Shown one piece after another: positions 28,169-37,137 of a stretch of DNA of 64,000 nt (its first letter is position 1; each line of letters starts with the position of its first letter). Position numbers and translations under genes: made by a program. The stretch spans positions 124,001 through 188,000 of the forward strand of contig NZ_WQGO01000004.1 of the NCBI RefSeq assembly GCF_013034685.1, written 5' to 3'. The DNA is from Ruegeria lacuscaerulensis (lineage in GTDB: Bacteria; Pseudomonadota; Alphaproteobacteria; Rhodobacterales; Rhodobacteraceae). The notes beneath the pieces are model-generated. The model was not told the origin of the DNA. It was given only the letters and a program-made list of their open reading frames with translations, and did not search any database.

Positions 28169-29434
28169 TCAGAGCCATTCGGGTATGGTATCGCGGTTTA
28201 TAATTTCGTCAAAGCTCGGGCGTTCACGAATTACGGCGAATTGATCTTCGTGCACCAGAACCTCGGGGATCAATGGGCGCGTATTGTACTCACTGGCCAT
28301 CACCGCACCATAGGCCCCGGCGCTGCGGAAAGCGACCAGATCACCGGCTGCAAGCGGCGGCATGTTGCGCTGTTTGGCAAAGGTGTCGCCAGTTTCGCAC
28401 ACGGGGCCCACAATGTCATAGGGACGTTGTTCCACGCCCGGCGCGGGCTCGGTCACGGCGACGATATCATGATGCGCCTCGTACATCGCAGGTCGGATCA
28501 GATCGTTCATGGCCCCATCCAGGATCAGGAAATCGCGTCCCTCGCCCGATTTCACATAGATCACCTTACTGACCATCAGGCCCGCATTGCCCGCGATCAG
28601 ACGGCCCGGTTCGATTTCAATCTCGCAGCCCAGATGGCCCAGCGTTTTCTGGATCAAAGCTCCATATTCCACCGGCAGCGGTGGCGCGTCGTTGGCGCGT
28701 GTATAGGGAATGCCGAGACCGCCCCCCAGATCAAGACGGCGGATATTGTGCCCTTCGGCGCGCAGTTGCTCGGTCAGCTCGGCAACCTTGGTATAGGCCA
28801 GCTCGAACGGAGCCAACTCGGTCAGTTGCGAGCCGATATGGACGTCGATGCCAATCACATCCAGCCCCGGCAGGGTGGCCGCATGGGCATACACCTCGGA
28901 CGCGCGGGCGATCGGGATGCCGAATTTGTTTTCCGACTTGCCGGTGGCGATCTTGGCGTGGGTCTTGGCGTCTACATCCGGGTTCACCCGCACGGTGATC
29001 GGCGCAATCACGCCCAAGTCCAGTGCAACCGCGTTGATCACCTCCATCTCAGGTTCGGATTCCACGTTGAACTGGCGGATGCCGCCGGCAAGCGCAGTGC
29101 GGATTTCATCCGCTGTCTTGCCAACGCCCGAGAATACGATCTTTTCGCCAGGCACGCCCGCGGCCTTTGCCCGCAGGTATTCCCCGCCCGAAACCACGTC
29201 CATCCCCGCGCCCGCCTGCGCCAACGTCTTCAGAATCGCCTGATTGCTGGCCGCCTTCATTGCGTAGCAGACAAGGTGATCCATCCCGTTCAGCGCGTCA
29301 TCGAACAGCTTGAAATGCCGCAGCAAGGTCGCCGTCGAATAGACATAGAACGGGGTTCCGACCGCGGCTGCGATTTCGGAGATTGGGACATCCTCGGCGA
29401 AAAGCGCGCCGTCGCGGTAGAGAAAGTGATCCAT
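28169..29434 (-). CDS. lysA: Diaminopimelate decarboxylase
   Basis: PLP enzyme making lysine from meso-diaminopimelate, the last lysine step. The 421 residues form the alanine-racemase-like barrel plus C-terminal beta domain. Lys60 in CYAMKAASN binds PLP; DVVSGGEYLRA, DVHIGSQL and EPGRLIAGNAG are cofactor contacts; GPVCETGDTFAKQR carries the active-site Cys from the partner subunit. A small lipoprotein gene lies just upstream. Confidence 0.95.
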   Translation of the reverse strand: MDHFLYRDGALFAEDVPISEIAAAVGTPFYVYSTATLLRHFKLFDDALNGMDHLVCYAMKAASNQAILKTLAQAGAGMDVVSGGEYLRAKAAGVPGEKIVFSGVGKTADEIRTALAGGIRQFNVESEPEMEVINAVALDLGVIAPITVRVNPDVDAKTHAKIATGKSENKFGIPIARASEVYAHAATLPGLDVIGIDVHIGSQLTELAPFELAYTKVAELTEQLRAEGHNIRRLDLGGGLGIPYTRANDAPPLPVEYGALIQKTLGHLGCEIEIEPGRLIAGNAGLMVSKVIYVKSGEGRDFLILDGAMNDLIRPAMYEAHHDIVAVTEPAPGVEQRPYDIVGPVCETGDTFAKQRNMPPLAAGDLVAFRSAGAYGAVMASEYNTRPLIPEVLVHEDQFAVIRERPSFDEIINRDTIPEWL

Positions 29435-29499
29435 ACAAGCGCGCTTAGACCAAAAGAGGTCTGCGGATCAATGGATTCCGTACACGGCTGCGCGGGCCG

Positions 29500-29649
29500 T
29501 TACTTGCGAACGCCGACGCCGACCCGACCATAGCCCGAAAGCGAGATACCGGACCCGCTGGATTGCGCTTCAGGCTCGGGGTGCGGTGTGTAGGACGGAT
29601 CACAGGCGGCCAGGAAAAGAACGGGCAGTAACAGTGCGATGAATTTCAT
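29500..29649 (-). CDS. Very small lipoprotein upstream of lysA
   Basis: 49 residues: MKFIALLLPVLFLAACDPSY begins a signal peptide with the lipobox LAAC (Cys16), so the mature peptide of about 34 residues would be lipid-anchored. A Pro/Glu/Ser linker ends in a Gly-rich tail (SLSGYGRVGVGVRK). The tail resembles that of the neighbouring lipoprotein at 29726. It lies 65 bp before lysA, where similar small lipoproteins are found in related genomes. Role unknown. Confidence 0.68.
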   Translation of the reverse strand: MKFIALLLPVLFLAACDPSYTPHPEPEAQSSGSGISLSGYGRVGVGVRK

Positions 29650-29725
29650 ATTTGTCTCATGTATTTCGATCCGATCCTGCTGATCGGGTCAGGTTTGAAA
29701 GTGCCGAATAGGGATTGACGATTAA

Positions 29726-29908
29726 TTACAGCCCCAGGAACACGCCCAGACCGCCTTTACGCAACCCGACACCAACGCCGCCATAGGTGCCGCTGCTGCC
29801 GACGCCGATATTGGCGCTCATGGTGGGTTGGATCGGCTCGCCATCCGCACCGCACCCGGCCAGCACCGCACCAGCCGAGACCAAAAGCACCACACGTAAA
29901 ATCCGCAT
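29726..29908 (-). CDS. Small lipoprotein coupled to argH
   Basis: 60 residues: [20 protein letters not shown] has a lipobox LAGC (Cys19). The mature part has GTYGGVGVGLRKGGLGVFLG, close to the tail of the lipoprotein at 29500. Its start overlaps the argH stop as TGATG, so translation is coupled to argininosuccinate lyase. An upstream in-frame ATG at 29926 lies inside argH and gives a poor signal peptide. Function unknown. Confidence 0.75.
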   Translation of the reverse strand: MRILRVVLLVSAGAVLAGCGADGEPIQPTMSANIGVGSSGTYGGVGVGLRKGGLGVFLGL

Positions 29909-31296
29909 CACACCAGCGCCTTCCACCGCTTGATCTGGGCACGCACCTGATCGGGTGCCGTGCCGCCAAAGGATTGACGCGAGTTTACCGAATTTTCGAC
30001 CGTAAGGACAGAATAGACATCGTCGGTGATATCAGCGTGAACCGATTGCATGTCCTCAAGGGTCAGATCAGGCAGGTCGCAGCCCTGGGCTTCGGCCATG
30101 GCAACAAGCGATCCGGTGACGTGATGCGCATCGCGGAACGGCAGGCCCAGCACCCGTACCAGCCAGTCAGCCAGATCGGTCGCCGTCGAGAAACCTGACC
30201 CTGCCGCAGCCGCCAAACTGTCGCGGTTGGCGGTCATGTCCTTGACCATGCCCTCCATCGCGGCCAGCGCCAGCATCCAGTTGTCGGCGGCGTCAAAGAC
30301 TTGTTCCTTGTCTTCCTGCATGTCCTTGGAATAGGCCAGCGGCAAGCCCTTCATCACCATCATCAGCGCGGTGTTCGCGCCGTAGATACGGCCAACTTTG
30401 GCGCGGATCAGCTCGGCCGCATCGGGGTTTTTCTTTTGCGGCATGATCGACGAACCGGTCGAGAAGCGATCCGACAGCGTCACAAACCGGAACTGGGCCG
30501 AGGACCAGATCACCAGTTCCTCGGCAAAACGCGACAGGTGAACTGCGCAGATCGAGGCGGTGGACAGGAATTCCAAAGCAAAATCTCGGTCGCTGACCGC
30601 ATCAAGCGAGTTCGCGGCTGGTCGGTCAAAGCCCAGCGCCTGGGCGGTCATGTCCCGATCGATAGGGAAAGACGTGCCCGCAAGCGCAGCAGCGCCCAAG
30701 GGAGATTCGTTCATCCGCGCGCGGGCGTCACGGACACGGGAAAGGTCGCGGCCAAACATCTCGACATAAGCCATCATGTGGTGGCCCCATGTGACGGGCT
30801 GCGCCGTTTGCAGGTGGGTGAAACCGGGCATGACCCAATCGGCCCCAGCCTCGGCCTGTGTCAGCAGCGCGCGGATCAGCGCCAACAGACCGGTTTCCGC
30901 CGCGTCGAACTGATCACGCACCCACAGTTTGAAATCGGTCGCCACTTGGTCATTGCGGCTGCGCCCGGTGTGCAAACGACCCGCAGGTTCGCCGATGACT
31001 TCTTTCAGGCGCGCCTCGACATTCATATGGATATCTTCCAGCGCGGTCGAAAACTGAAACGAACCAGACTGGATTTCTGACAAGACTGTGAGCAGCCCTT
31101 CCCGAATAGCCTGCGCATCACTATCACTTATGACGCCTGTGGCCGCTAACATGGCGGCATGGGCGCGCGAGCCTGCGATGTCCTGGGCTGCCATCCGCTG
31201 ATCGAACCCGATCGAGGCATTGATTGCCTCCATGATCGCGTCTGGACCGGCGGCAAAGCGGCCGCCCCACATCTGGTTCGAGGATTGATCGGTCAT
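29908..31296 (-). CDS. argH: Argininosuccinate lyase
   Basis: Last step of arginine synthesis: argininosuccinate to arginine and fumarate. The 462 residues are full length and start [39 protein letters not shown] and the fumarase/lyase signature [12 protein letters not shown] with the catalytic Ser are present. It starts only 21 bp from the divergent TlpA gene, so its promoter must overlap that gene. Confidence 0.97.
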   Translation of the reverse strand: MTDQSSNQMWGGRFAAGPDAIMEAINASIGFDQRMAAQDIAGSRAHAAMLAATGVISDSDAQAIREGLLTVLSEIQSGSFQFSTALEDIHMNVEARLKEVIGEPAGRLHTGRSRNDQVATDFKLWVRDQFDAAETGLLALIRALLTQAEAGADWVMPGFTHLQTAQPVTWGHHMMAYVEMFGRDLSRVRDARARMNESPLGAAALAGTSFPIDRDMTAQALGFDRPAANSLDAVSDRDFALEFLSTASICAVHLSRFAEELVIWSSAQFRFVTLSDRFSTGSSIMPQKKNPDAAELIRAKVGRIYGANTALMMVMKGLPLAYSKDMQEDKEQVFDAADNWMLALAAMEGMVKDMTANRDSLAAAAGSGFSTATDLADWLVRVLGLPFRDAHHVTGSLVAMAEAQGCDLPDLTLEDMQSVHADITDDVYSVLTVENSVNSRQSFGGTAPDQVRAQIKRWKALV

Positions 31297-31317
31297 GTAA
31301 GAAAACCCGGAGTTGAT

Positions 31318-31884
31318 ATGCGCCTATTTCGTCTGATCCCCCTTTATATGGCCCTTGCGCTGGGTGCAAATGCGGCTTTGGCCGCAGATATAGAAACTCT
31401 TAAGCCATTGCGCGAAGGCACGTTGAAACGGCTGATCCTGCACAAAGAGCCCAAGCCCAAGGCCGCTGTTGAGTTTCAGTTGGAAGATGACGGCGGTACA
31501 GCGACACTGGCCGACTACAAAGGCAAATACGTTCTGGTGAACTTCTGGGCCACGTGGTGTGCGCCTTGCCGAAAGGAAATGCCCCAGATCGCTGAGCTTC
31601 AGGAAGAGTTCGGCGGCGACAAGTTCGAGGTTGTGACACTTGCCACCGGCCGTAACTCACCTGCCGGTATCAAGAAGTTCTTCGACGAAACCGGTATCGA
31701 CAACCTGCCCCGCCATCAGGATCCCGGTTCGGCTGTGGCGCGGGAATTCGGCGTGATTGCCCTGCCGATTACTGTGATCCTTGATCCCAACGGAGACGAG
31801 ATTGCCCGTCTGATCGGCGATGCCGAATGGAACTCGGACAGTGCCAAGGCGATTGTCGGCGCATTGGTGGGCGGCGAAAGCTGA
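31318..31884 (+). CDS. tlpA: TlpA-like thioredoxin family protein
   Basis: 188 residues. A signal sequence or anchor ([20 protein letters not shown]) leads to a periplasmic thioredoxin fold with [17 protein letters not shown] (Cys81, Cys84) and the cis-Pro region [10 protein letters not shown]. TlpA/ResA-type proteins reduce disulfides in the periplasm, for example in cytochrome oxidase or cytochrome c maturation. GGAG lies 9 nt before the start. It is divergent from argH, as in other Rhodobacterales, and a terminator follows. Confidence 0.88.
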   Translation: MRLFRLIPLYMALALGANAALAADIETLKPLREGTLKRLILHKEPKPKAAVEFQLEDDGGTATLADYKGKYVLVNFWATWCAPCRKEMPQIAELQEEFGGDKFEVVTLATGRNSPAGIKKFFDETGIDNLPRHQDPGSAVAREFGVIALPITVILDPNGDEIARLIGDAEWNSDSAKAIVGALVGGES

Positions 31885-31910
31885 TCGCAGTCGACTTTAA
31901 AAATGCAGTA

Positions 31911-31942
31911 ACCGGTCCGTGCCTCGCGGGCCGGTCGTTTTC
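31911..31942 (+). terminator. Intrinsic terminator after tlpA
   Basis: ACCGGTCC pairs with GGGCCGGT (one wobble) across a 9-nt loop, followed by CGTTTTC. It starts 26 nt after the tlpA stop. Confidence 0.65.
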
Positions 31943-32016
31943 TGCGAAAGGCTTACGCAACGCCACCTTTGACACTGCCGCAGCCGACTTGCACTCTGCC
32001 CTGCGGGAGGATGGTC

Positions 32017-32403
32017 ATGCCGCTTGGAATATTGCTGGTTCTGGTGATCGGGGGGATCGCGGGGATCACCTTGATGATGCATCTTGCGGGCAAGTCTCGT
32101 GTCACGCAGCTAACCCCGGACGTCGCAAAAGCCGCTTGGTTGCGACATGTACCCGGCGACAAGGTTGTTGATGTAACAATCACCAATGACGGCCATACGG
32201 CTTTGATCCGCACACCTGCGGGCAACGGTCTTGTTTGGTCTTTCGGCGCCGACACGGTCGCGCGACACCTTCAGGATTTCGATTGGATGGACCACCCCAA
32301 AGGGTTCGAGGTCCGCTTTCACGACTTCGGCACGCCCCGCGTCCTGATCCACCTCGATGACACCGAGCGCCAGCACTGGCACAACCTGATGGAGCCCGCA
32401 TGA
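32017..32403 (+). CDS. Hypothetical membrane-anchored protein
   Basis: 128 residues: one amino-terminal helix (MPLGILLVLVIGGIAGITLM) and a soluble domain of about 100 residues with strand-rich segments (VVDVTITNDGHTALIRT, FEVRFHDFGTPRVLIHL). No family recognised. ATG 32017 is preceded by GGGAGG at a good distance; an ATG two codons earlier is too close. Its last four bases overlap the start of the sterol desaturase (ATGA), suggesting that the two act together. Confidence 0.7.
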   Translation: MPLGILLVLVIGGIAGITLMMHLAGKSRVTQLTPDVAKAAWLRHVPGDKVVDVTITNDGHTALIRTPAGNGLVWSFGADTVARHLQDFDWMDHPKGFEVRFHDFGTPRVLIHLDDTERQHWHNLMEPA

Positions 32404-33371
32404 CCGACCAAGTCACCTTTCCGGATGCCGTTCAGTGGGCCGTCCCCTTTTTCATCGCTGCGATTCTGGCCGAGTTTCTTTGGATAGCCGTCAAAGGCAA
32501 AGGTGGCCGGTACGAGACACGCGATGCTGTAACCTCGTTGATCATGGGCGCGGGGAATATCGCTTCGGGCCTGCTGCTGGGGTTCATCGCCTATGCGTTC
32601 TTCATGTGGCTGTGGCAGATCACTCCGTTGGATCTGGGTACCTCGATCCCCGTCATCGTCCTGTGTTTCGTGCTGGATGATCTGCGGTATTACTGGGTGC
32701 ATCGGTTCGGCCATCGCATCCGCTGGGTCTGGGCCAGCCATGTGAACCACCACAGCTCGCAGCATTACAACCTGACGACCGCGCTGCGACAGACCTGGAC
32801 CTATACCTTCACTTTCATGATGGTCGTGCGCGCACCCTTGATACTGCTGGGGTTCCACCCGGCCATGGTGCTGTTCGTGGGCGGTCTGAACCTGATCTAT
32901 CAGTTCTGGATTCACACCGAAGCCATCGGCAAGATGCCCCGCTGGTTCGAGGCGGTGATGAACACCCCCAGCCACCACCGCGTCCATCATGGCCGCAATG
33001 CGCGCTACTTAGACTGCAACTATGCCGGTGCCTTTATCATCTGGGACAAGATGTTCGGTACCTTCGTCCCCGAGCAAGAGGATGATCGCGTCGATTTCGG
33101 ACTGGTCCACAATATCGGCACGTTCAATCCGTTGCGCGTGGCGTTTCACGAATGGGTCGGGATCTGGCGCGATGCCTCGCAACCGGGCCTGACCCTGCGC
33201 CAGCGTCTGGCCTATTGCTTTGCCCCGCCCGGCTACAGCCATGACGGCAGCCGGGACAATTCCCAACAGATCAAAGCCAAGCACATCGCCCTGCACCCTG
33301 AAGATCGCGGAACGCCCGGATTCGAGCATTTCCGGGCCGACCTGCCCAAATCGCAGGCAGAACAGGCTTAA
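32400..33371 (+). CDS. Sterol desaturase/fatty acid hydroxylase family protein
   Basis: 323 residues, membrane di-iron hydroxylase superfamily. Helices in the first 100 residues lead to DLRYYWVHRFGHRI (HxxxH), WASHVNHHSSQHYN (HxxHH) and PSHHRVHHGRNARYLD (HxxHH), with CNYAGAFIIWDKMFGTF typical of the family. Substrate unknown. It is coupled to the preceding small membrane protein. It differs strongly from the second member at 20462. Confidence 0.9.
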   Translation: MTDQVTFPDAVQWAVPFFIAAILAEFLWIAVKGKGGRYETRDAVTSLIMGAGNIASGLLLGFIAYAFFMWLWQITPLDLGTSIPVIVLCFVLDDLRYYWVHRFGHRIRWVWASHVNHHSSQHYNLTTALRQTWTYTFTFMMVVRAPLILLGFHPAMVLFVGGLNLIYQFWIHTEAIGKMPRWFEAVMNTPSHHRVHHGRNARYLDCNYAGAFIIWDKMFGTFVPEQEDDRVDFGLVHNIGTFNPLRVAFHEWVGIWRDASQPGLTLRQRLAYCFAPPGYSHDGSRDNSQQIKAKHIALHPEDRGTPGFEHFRADLPKSQAEQA

Positions 33372-33462
33372 ATCCGCCGATCCACCCGGTTTCGTTTCTT
33401 GAATACCGATCCGAGCGGTCCATATCACATTGATACGCAGCCGCTTAACCCGGAGATCTGAT

Positions 33463-33651
33463 ATGACCCGCATCACGACCCTTTCGACCTTTCTGGGATT
33501 GGCGGGTCTGGTCGTGGCCATGTTGTCCGCGCTCAGCGGCGGTGCAGCGCCTCTTATCGCGTTTGGTTTCATTATGATGGCTCTGGGATTTGCAGGCGCA
33601 GTCATCGGGGCGGCGATTACGGTCGGTCGTGCCTGGGAGGTTGCCCGTTAG
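33463..33651 (+). CDS. Small two-helix membrane protein
   Basis: 62 residues made almost wholly of two hydrophobic helices (about 6-27 and 30-54). No recognised family. GGAG lies before ATG 33463; an earlier in-frame ATG at 33430 has no ribosome-binding site and adds a charged stretch. It is a single gene between the sterol desaturase and the EAL gene. Confidence 0.65.
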   Translation: MTRITTLSTFLGLAGLVVAMLSALSGGAAPLIAFGFIMMALGFAGAVIGAAITVGRAWEVAR

Positions 33652-33738
33652 TCGGCAATCGCACCCTCATTAACCTCAAATTCACAAGTTTCGTCTGAAA
33701 TCCAACCTTGACCTAAAGCGACAAAAGGCAAGGCAATC

Positions 33739-34572
33739 ATGGCGGACAAACACCTGGCAGATTTGCCCGAAGGGTCGGACAGCCCTTTGGACGCGGCTGT
33801 GACATCGCGCGATGCCTCAACGGTTCAAATGGCCTCGGACGCCGTGAAGCACAGACAATGCAAGCTGGCCTTTCAGCCGGTGATGCAGGCCAACGCGCCG
33901 CACGGCGTCGCCTTCTACGAAGGGTTCATCCGGGTACTGGACGAAACCGGCCGGGTAATTCCCGCGCGAGATTTCATGCCACAGTTGGAAAACACGCCTA
34001 TCGGTCGGGAACTGGACTGTATTGCCTTAGAGATGGGGTTGCGCACACTGGCCCGACACCCCGATATCCGCCTGTCCATCAACATGTCCGCGCGCTCGAT
34101 CGGCTTCGCGCGATGGTCCCGCGTGCTGGAGCGGTTCTTGAAGAAAGACACCAGCATCGGCGACCGCCTGATCCTTGAGATTTCGGAAAGCTCGGCGATG
34201 ACCCTGCCCGATCTGGTGATGGATTTCATGGATCGGATGCAACCGCGCGGTATTGCCTTTGCGCTGGACGACTTCGGCGCCAGCAATTTCAGTTTCCGCC
34301 ATTTCCGAGAGTTTCTGTTCGATGCCGCCAAGATCGACGGCCAGTTCGTACGCGGCATTGCCGCCAACCGGGACAATCAGGCCCTGGTCCGCGCCCTGAT
34401 CGCCGTCGCCCGCGAGTTTGAGATTCTTGTCACTGCCGAATCGGTCGAAAGGAAAGAAGACGCAGAGTTTCTTGTCGCAAATGGCGTCGATTGCCTTCAG
34501 GGTTTCTTGTTCGGCGCACCCAGCGTATCGGCGCCATGGACAGCAAAGAACATTGAACAATCAGCGGGTTGA
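33739..34572 (+). CDS. Stand-alone EAL domain protein (c-di-GMP phosphodiesterase-like)
   Basis: 277 residues, one EAL domain after about 40 residues, with no GGDEF, PAS or membrane part. The EAL motif itself is changed to EGFIR, but the metal and catalytic positions are kept: Glu61, Asn115 (NMSA), Glu147, Asp177/Asp178 (DDFG), Lys198 (KID), Glu234 and Glu237 (AESVE) and Gln254 (QGFLFG). Hydrolysis of c-di-GMP is plausible; a binding role cannot be excluded because of the altered motif. Confidence 0.85.
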   Translation: MADKHLADLPEGSDSPLDAAVTSRDASTVQMASDAVKHRQCKLAFQPVMQANAPHGVAFYEGFIRVLDETGRVIPARDFMPQLENTPIGRELDCIALEMGLRTLARHPDIRLSINMSARSIGFARWSRVLERFLKKDTSIGDRLILEISESSAMTLPDLVMDFMDRMQPRGIAFALDDFGASNFSFRHFREFLFDAAKIDGQFVRGIAANRDNQALVRALIAVAREFEILVTAESVERKEDAEFLVANGVDCLQGFLFGAPSVSAPWTAKNIEQSAG

Positions 34573-34616
34573 CCCGCGCGGCATTACCCAACTTCGGCCT
34601 GAGACAAGCTGACCGT

Positions 34617-34632
34617 TGCTGCATGTGCAGCA
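34617..34632. promoter_or_regulatory. TGC-rich palindrome upstream of phaA
   Basis: TGCTGCATGTGCAGCA has perfect 7-bp arms around TG. It contains CTGC-N4-GCAG and lies 123 bp before phaA. PhaR repressors of Paracoccus and Rhodobacter bind TGC-rich sites of this general kind, so PhaR control of phaAB is a reasonable guess. Confidence 0.45.
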
Positions 34633-34755
34633 TTGCGCTATTCCATGGACAGTTGGAGCGGGGGATCATGAGGCGCTCTGAACCGATAAGGGCCTTTCCC
34701 TATCGCCTGCGCCGTCACGTTTCCCACAGAACCTTGACGGTAAAGGATTGTCTTA

Positions 34756-35931
34756 ATGACCAACGTAGTAATCGCATCCGCAGCACGCACAGGCGTCGGC
34801 AGTTTTGGTGGCTCGTTCGCAAACACACCCGCGCATGATTTGGGTACCGCCGTTCTCGAAGCCGTCGTCGAACGCGCTGGGATCGAAAAGGGTGAGGTCA
34901 GCGAGACCATCATGGGCCAGGTTCTGACTGCGGCACAGGGTCAGAACCCAGCGCGTCAGGCGCATATCAATGCGGGTCTTCCACAGGAAAGCGCGGCCTG
35001 GGGGATCAACCAAGTCTGCGGTTCGGGCCTGCGCGCGGTTGCACTGGGTGCGCAGCATATCCAACTGGGCGATGCGGAAATCGTCGCTGCTGGTGGTCAG
35101 GAAAACATGACCATGTCTCCTCACGCTGCCGCGCTGCGCGCCGGTCACAAGATGGGTGACATGAAATATATCGACACCATGATCCGCGATGGTTTGTGGG
35201 ATGCGTTCAACGGCTACCACATGGGTCAGACAGCCGAGAACGTAGCCGAGAAATGGCAGATCAGCCGCGATATGCAGGATGAATTTGCCGTCGCCAGCCA
35301 AAACAAGGCCGAAGCCGCACAAAAAGCTGGTAAGTTCGCAGATGAGATCACGCCCTTCACCATCAAAACCCGCAAGGGCGACATCGTGATGGACAGCGAC
35401 GAATATATCCGGCACGGCGCAACGATGGAGGCGATGGCCAAGCTGCGCCCCGCTTTCACCAAGGATGGCTCGGTCACGGCGGCCAACGCATCCGGCCTGA
35501 ATGATGGCGCAGCGGCGACCCTGTTGATGTCGGCAGAAAACGCCGAGAAGCGTGGGATTGAACCTCTGGCCCGGATCGCCTCCTATGCGACGGCGGGCCT
35601 GGACCCGTCGATCATGGGCGTTGGCCCGATCTACGCCTCGCGCAAAGCGCTGGAAAAAGCGGGCTGGTCAGTCGACGACCTGGATTTGATTGAGGCCAAC
35701 GAAGCCTTCGCTGCGCAAGCTTGCGCCGTGAACAAGGACATGGGTTGGGACCCGTCGATCGTAAACGTGAACGGAGGCGCAATTGCCATCGGCCACCCGA
35801 TCGGCGCCTCGGGCTGCCGCGTTCTGAACACGCTTCTGTTCGAAATGAAACGCCGCGACGCGAAGAAGGGTCTGGCGACCCTTTGCATCGGCGGCGGCAT
35901 GGGCGTCGCCCTCTGCGTGGAGCGCGACTAA
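34756..35931 (+). CDS. phaA: Acetyl-CoA acetyltransferase (beta-ketothiolase)
   Basis: Condenses two acetyl-CoA to acetoacetyl-CoA, the first step towards poly-3-hydroxybutyrate and the entry to the ethylmalonyl-CoA pathway. The 391 residues are the biosynthetic thiolase length. Cys88 in [11 protein letters not shown] is the acylated nucleophile, His347 lies in GHPIGASG, and Cys377 in TLCIGGGMG is the catalytic base. phaB follows after a terminator. Confidence 0.95.
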   Translation: MTNVVIASAARTGVGSFGGSFANTPAHDLGTAVLEAVVERAGIEKGEVSETIMGQVLTAAQGQNPARQAHINAGLPQESAAWGINQVCGSGLRAVALGAQHIQLGDAEIVAAGGQENMTMSPHAAALRAGHKMGDMKYIDTMIRDGLWDAFNGYHMGQTAENVAEKWQISRDMQDEFAVASQNKAEAAQKAGKFADEITPFTIKTRKGDIVMDSDEYIRHGATMEAMAKLRPAFTKDGSVTAANASGLNDGAAATLLMSAENAEKRGIEPLARIASYATAGLDPSIMGVGPIYASRKALEKAGWSVDDLDLIEANEAFAAQACAVNKDMGWDPSIVNVNGGAIAIGHPIGASGCRVLNTLLFEMKRRDAKKGLATLCIGGGMGVALCVERD

Positions 35932-35952
35932 GCTATTAAGCACTGAACATAG

Positions 35953-35981
35953 AAAGGGCGCCCCGCAGGCGCCCTTTTTTG
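35953..35981 (+). terminator. Intrinsic terminator after phaA
   Basis: AAAGGGCGCC and GGCGCCCTTT form a perfect 10-bp stem with a 5-nt loop and a run of Ts. It lies 21 nt after the phaA stop, before phaB, so phaB probably needs its own promoter or read-through. Confidence 0.85.
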
Positions 35982-36116
35982 TTACATTGGGGCTGACCCA
36001 AAGATGCGACGATATTGCCCTATGGGTTTCGATGATTCTCGACGAAACAATATTGCGTAAGATCACCTATCAAAGTAACAGCATTACCAAGACGACTTAA
36101 ATTGGAGGAAGCCTAA

Positions 36117-36839
36117 ATGGCACGTACAGCACTCGTCACCGGCGGTTCCCGCGGCATCGGCGCAGCAATTTCCAAGGCGCTGAAAGCCGAAGGGTACAAT
36201 GTTGCAGCCACCTATGCCGGCAACGACGAAGCAGCCGCAAAATTCACCGAAGAAACCGGCATCGCCACATACAAGTGGAACGTGGCTGATTATGACGAAT
36301 CCAAAGCGGGTATCGAAAAAGTAGAGGCCGAGGTCGGCCCCATCGACATCGTGGTCGCCAACGCGGGCATCACCCGCGACGCTCCGTTCCACAAGATGAC
36401 CCCGGAACAGTGGCATCAGGTGATCGACACCAACCTGACCGGCGTGTTCAACACCGTCCACCCCGTCTGGCCCGGCATGCGCGAGCGCAAGTTCGGCCGC
36501 ATCATCGTCATCAGCTCGATCAATGGTCAGAAAGGTCAGTTCGCACAGGTGAACTATGCCGCGACCAAGGCCGGTGATCTGGGCATCGTGAAGTCGCTGG
36601 CACAGGAAGGCGCGCGGGCTGGTATCACCGCAAACGCCATCTGCCCCGGCTACATCGCAACCGAGATGGTCATGGCTGTGCCTGAAAAGGTACGCGAGTC
36701 GATCATCGGCCAAATCCCGGCGGGACGTCTGGGTGAGCCCGAAGAAATCGCACGCTGCGTGGCCTTCCTGGCATCGGACGATTCGCAATTCATCAATGGC
36801 TCGACCATTTCGGCCAACGGTGCGCAGTTCTTCGTCTGA
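36117..36839 (+). CDS. phaB: Acetoacetyl-CoA reductase
   Basis: NADPH-dependent reduction of acetoacetyl-CoA to (R)-3-hydroxybutyryl-CoA. The 240 residues are a short-chain dehydrogenase: TGGSRGIGAAI (cofactor), NAGI, Ser134 (ISSING), and Tyr147-x3-Lys151 (NYAATKAG). NAICPGYIATEMV is typical of PhaB. GGAGG precedes the start. The polymerase gene phaC is not in the window. Confidence 0.94.
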   Translation: MARTALVTGGSRGIGAAISKALKAEGYNVAATYAGNDEAAAKFTEETGIATYKWNVADYDESKAGIEKVEAEVGPIDIVVANAGITRDAPFHKMTPEQWHQVIDTNLTGVFNTVHPVWPGMRERKFGRIIVISSINGQKGQFAQVNYAATKAGDLGIVKSLAQEGARAGITANAICPGYIATEMVMAVPEKVRESIIGQIPAGRLGEPEEIARCVAFLASDDSQFINGSTISANGAQFFV

Positions 36840-36855
36840 TCCCAAATTCAGAATC

Positions 36856-36890
36856 AAAAAAGGGCTGGTCACTATGACCGGCCCTTTTTT
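36856..36890 (+). terminator. Intrinsic terminator after phaB
   Basis: GGGCTGGTCA and TGACCGGCCC pair (one wobble) around a 3-nt loop, followed by six T. The stem starts 23 nt after the phaB stop. Confidence 0.85.
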
Positions 36891-36916
36891 ATCCCGTAAG
36901 AACGCGCGCGCTGCGC

Positions 36917-37027
36917 TCAGCGGGAACCAAATAGCCACTTCACCAAGTCACCGATCGCGCGGGACCGTTCGAAATGGGCACGCCGAAAGGCGCGGGCGAC
37001 AGAGGGGCTGGAGGTAGCCTCGATCAT
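36917..37027 (-). CDS. 36-residue basic protein divergent from the LysR gene
   Basis: Encodes MIEATSSPSVARAFRRAHFE followed by RSRAIGDLVKWLFGSR. AAAGGA lies 8 nt before the ATG, and the stop is 27 nt from the phaB terminator. The basic, amphipathic R-A-H-x-E-R-S...W-L-F-G-x-R ending resembles short arginine-rich proteins frequent in Rhodobacterales (DUF1127-like in character). Coding is inferred from the ribosome-binding site, the composition and the position facing lysR across a paired repeat. Confidence 0.6.
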   Translation of the reverse strand: MIEATSSPSVARAFRRAHFERSRAIGDLVKWLFGSR

Positions 37028-37060
37028 GACAAGTATCCTTTCAGTTCAGCTTTGTTTGAC

Positions 37061-37119
37061 TTGAGATCAATATGAGGCTTATTTTCTAGCGCGACAAACG
37101 AGCTTTTTTCTGATCTCAA
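37061..37119. promoter_or_regulatory. Paired inverted sites between the 36-aa gene and lysR
   Basis: TTGAGATCA (37061-37069) and TGATCTCAA (37111-37119) are perfect inverted copies with a 50-bp offset. They sit in the 110-bp divergent region between the 36-aa gene and the LysR-type gene. Tetrameric LysR-type regulators bind two such sites, so they may be autoregulatory operators. Confidence 0.5.
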
Positions 37120-37137
37120 TTTAGAATTTCTTGCCCT

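Noticed and set aside
27911-29533. 540-codon plus-strand open frame
   Set aside because: Antisense to lysA and the TIGR02302 gene; composition is a shadow.
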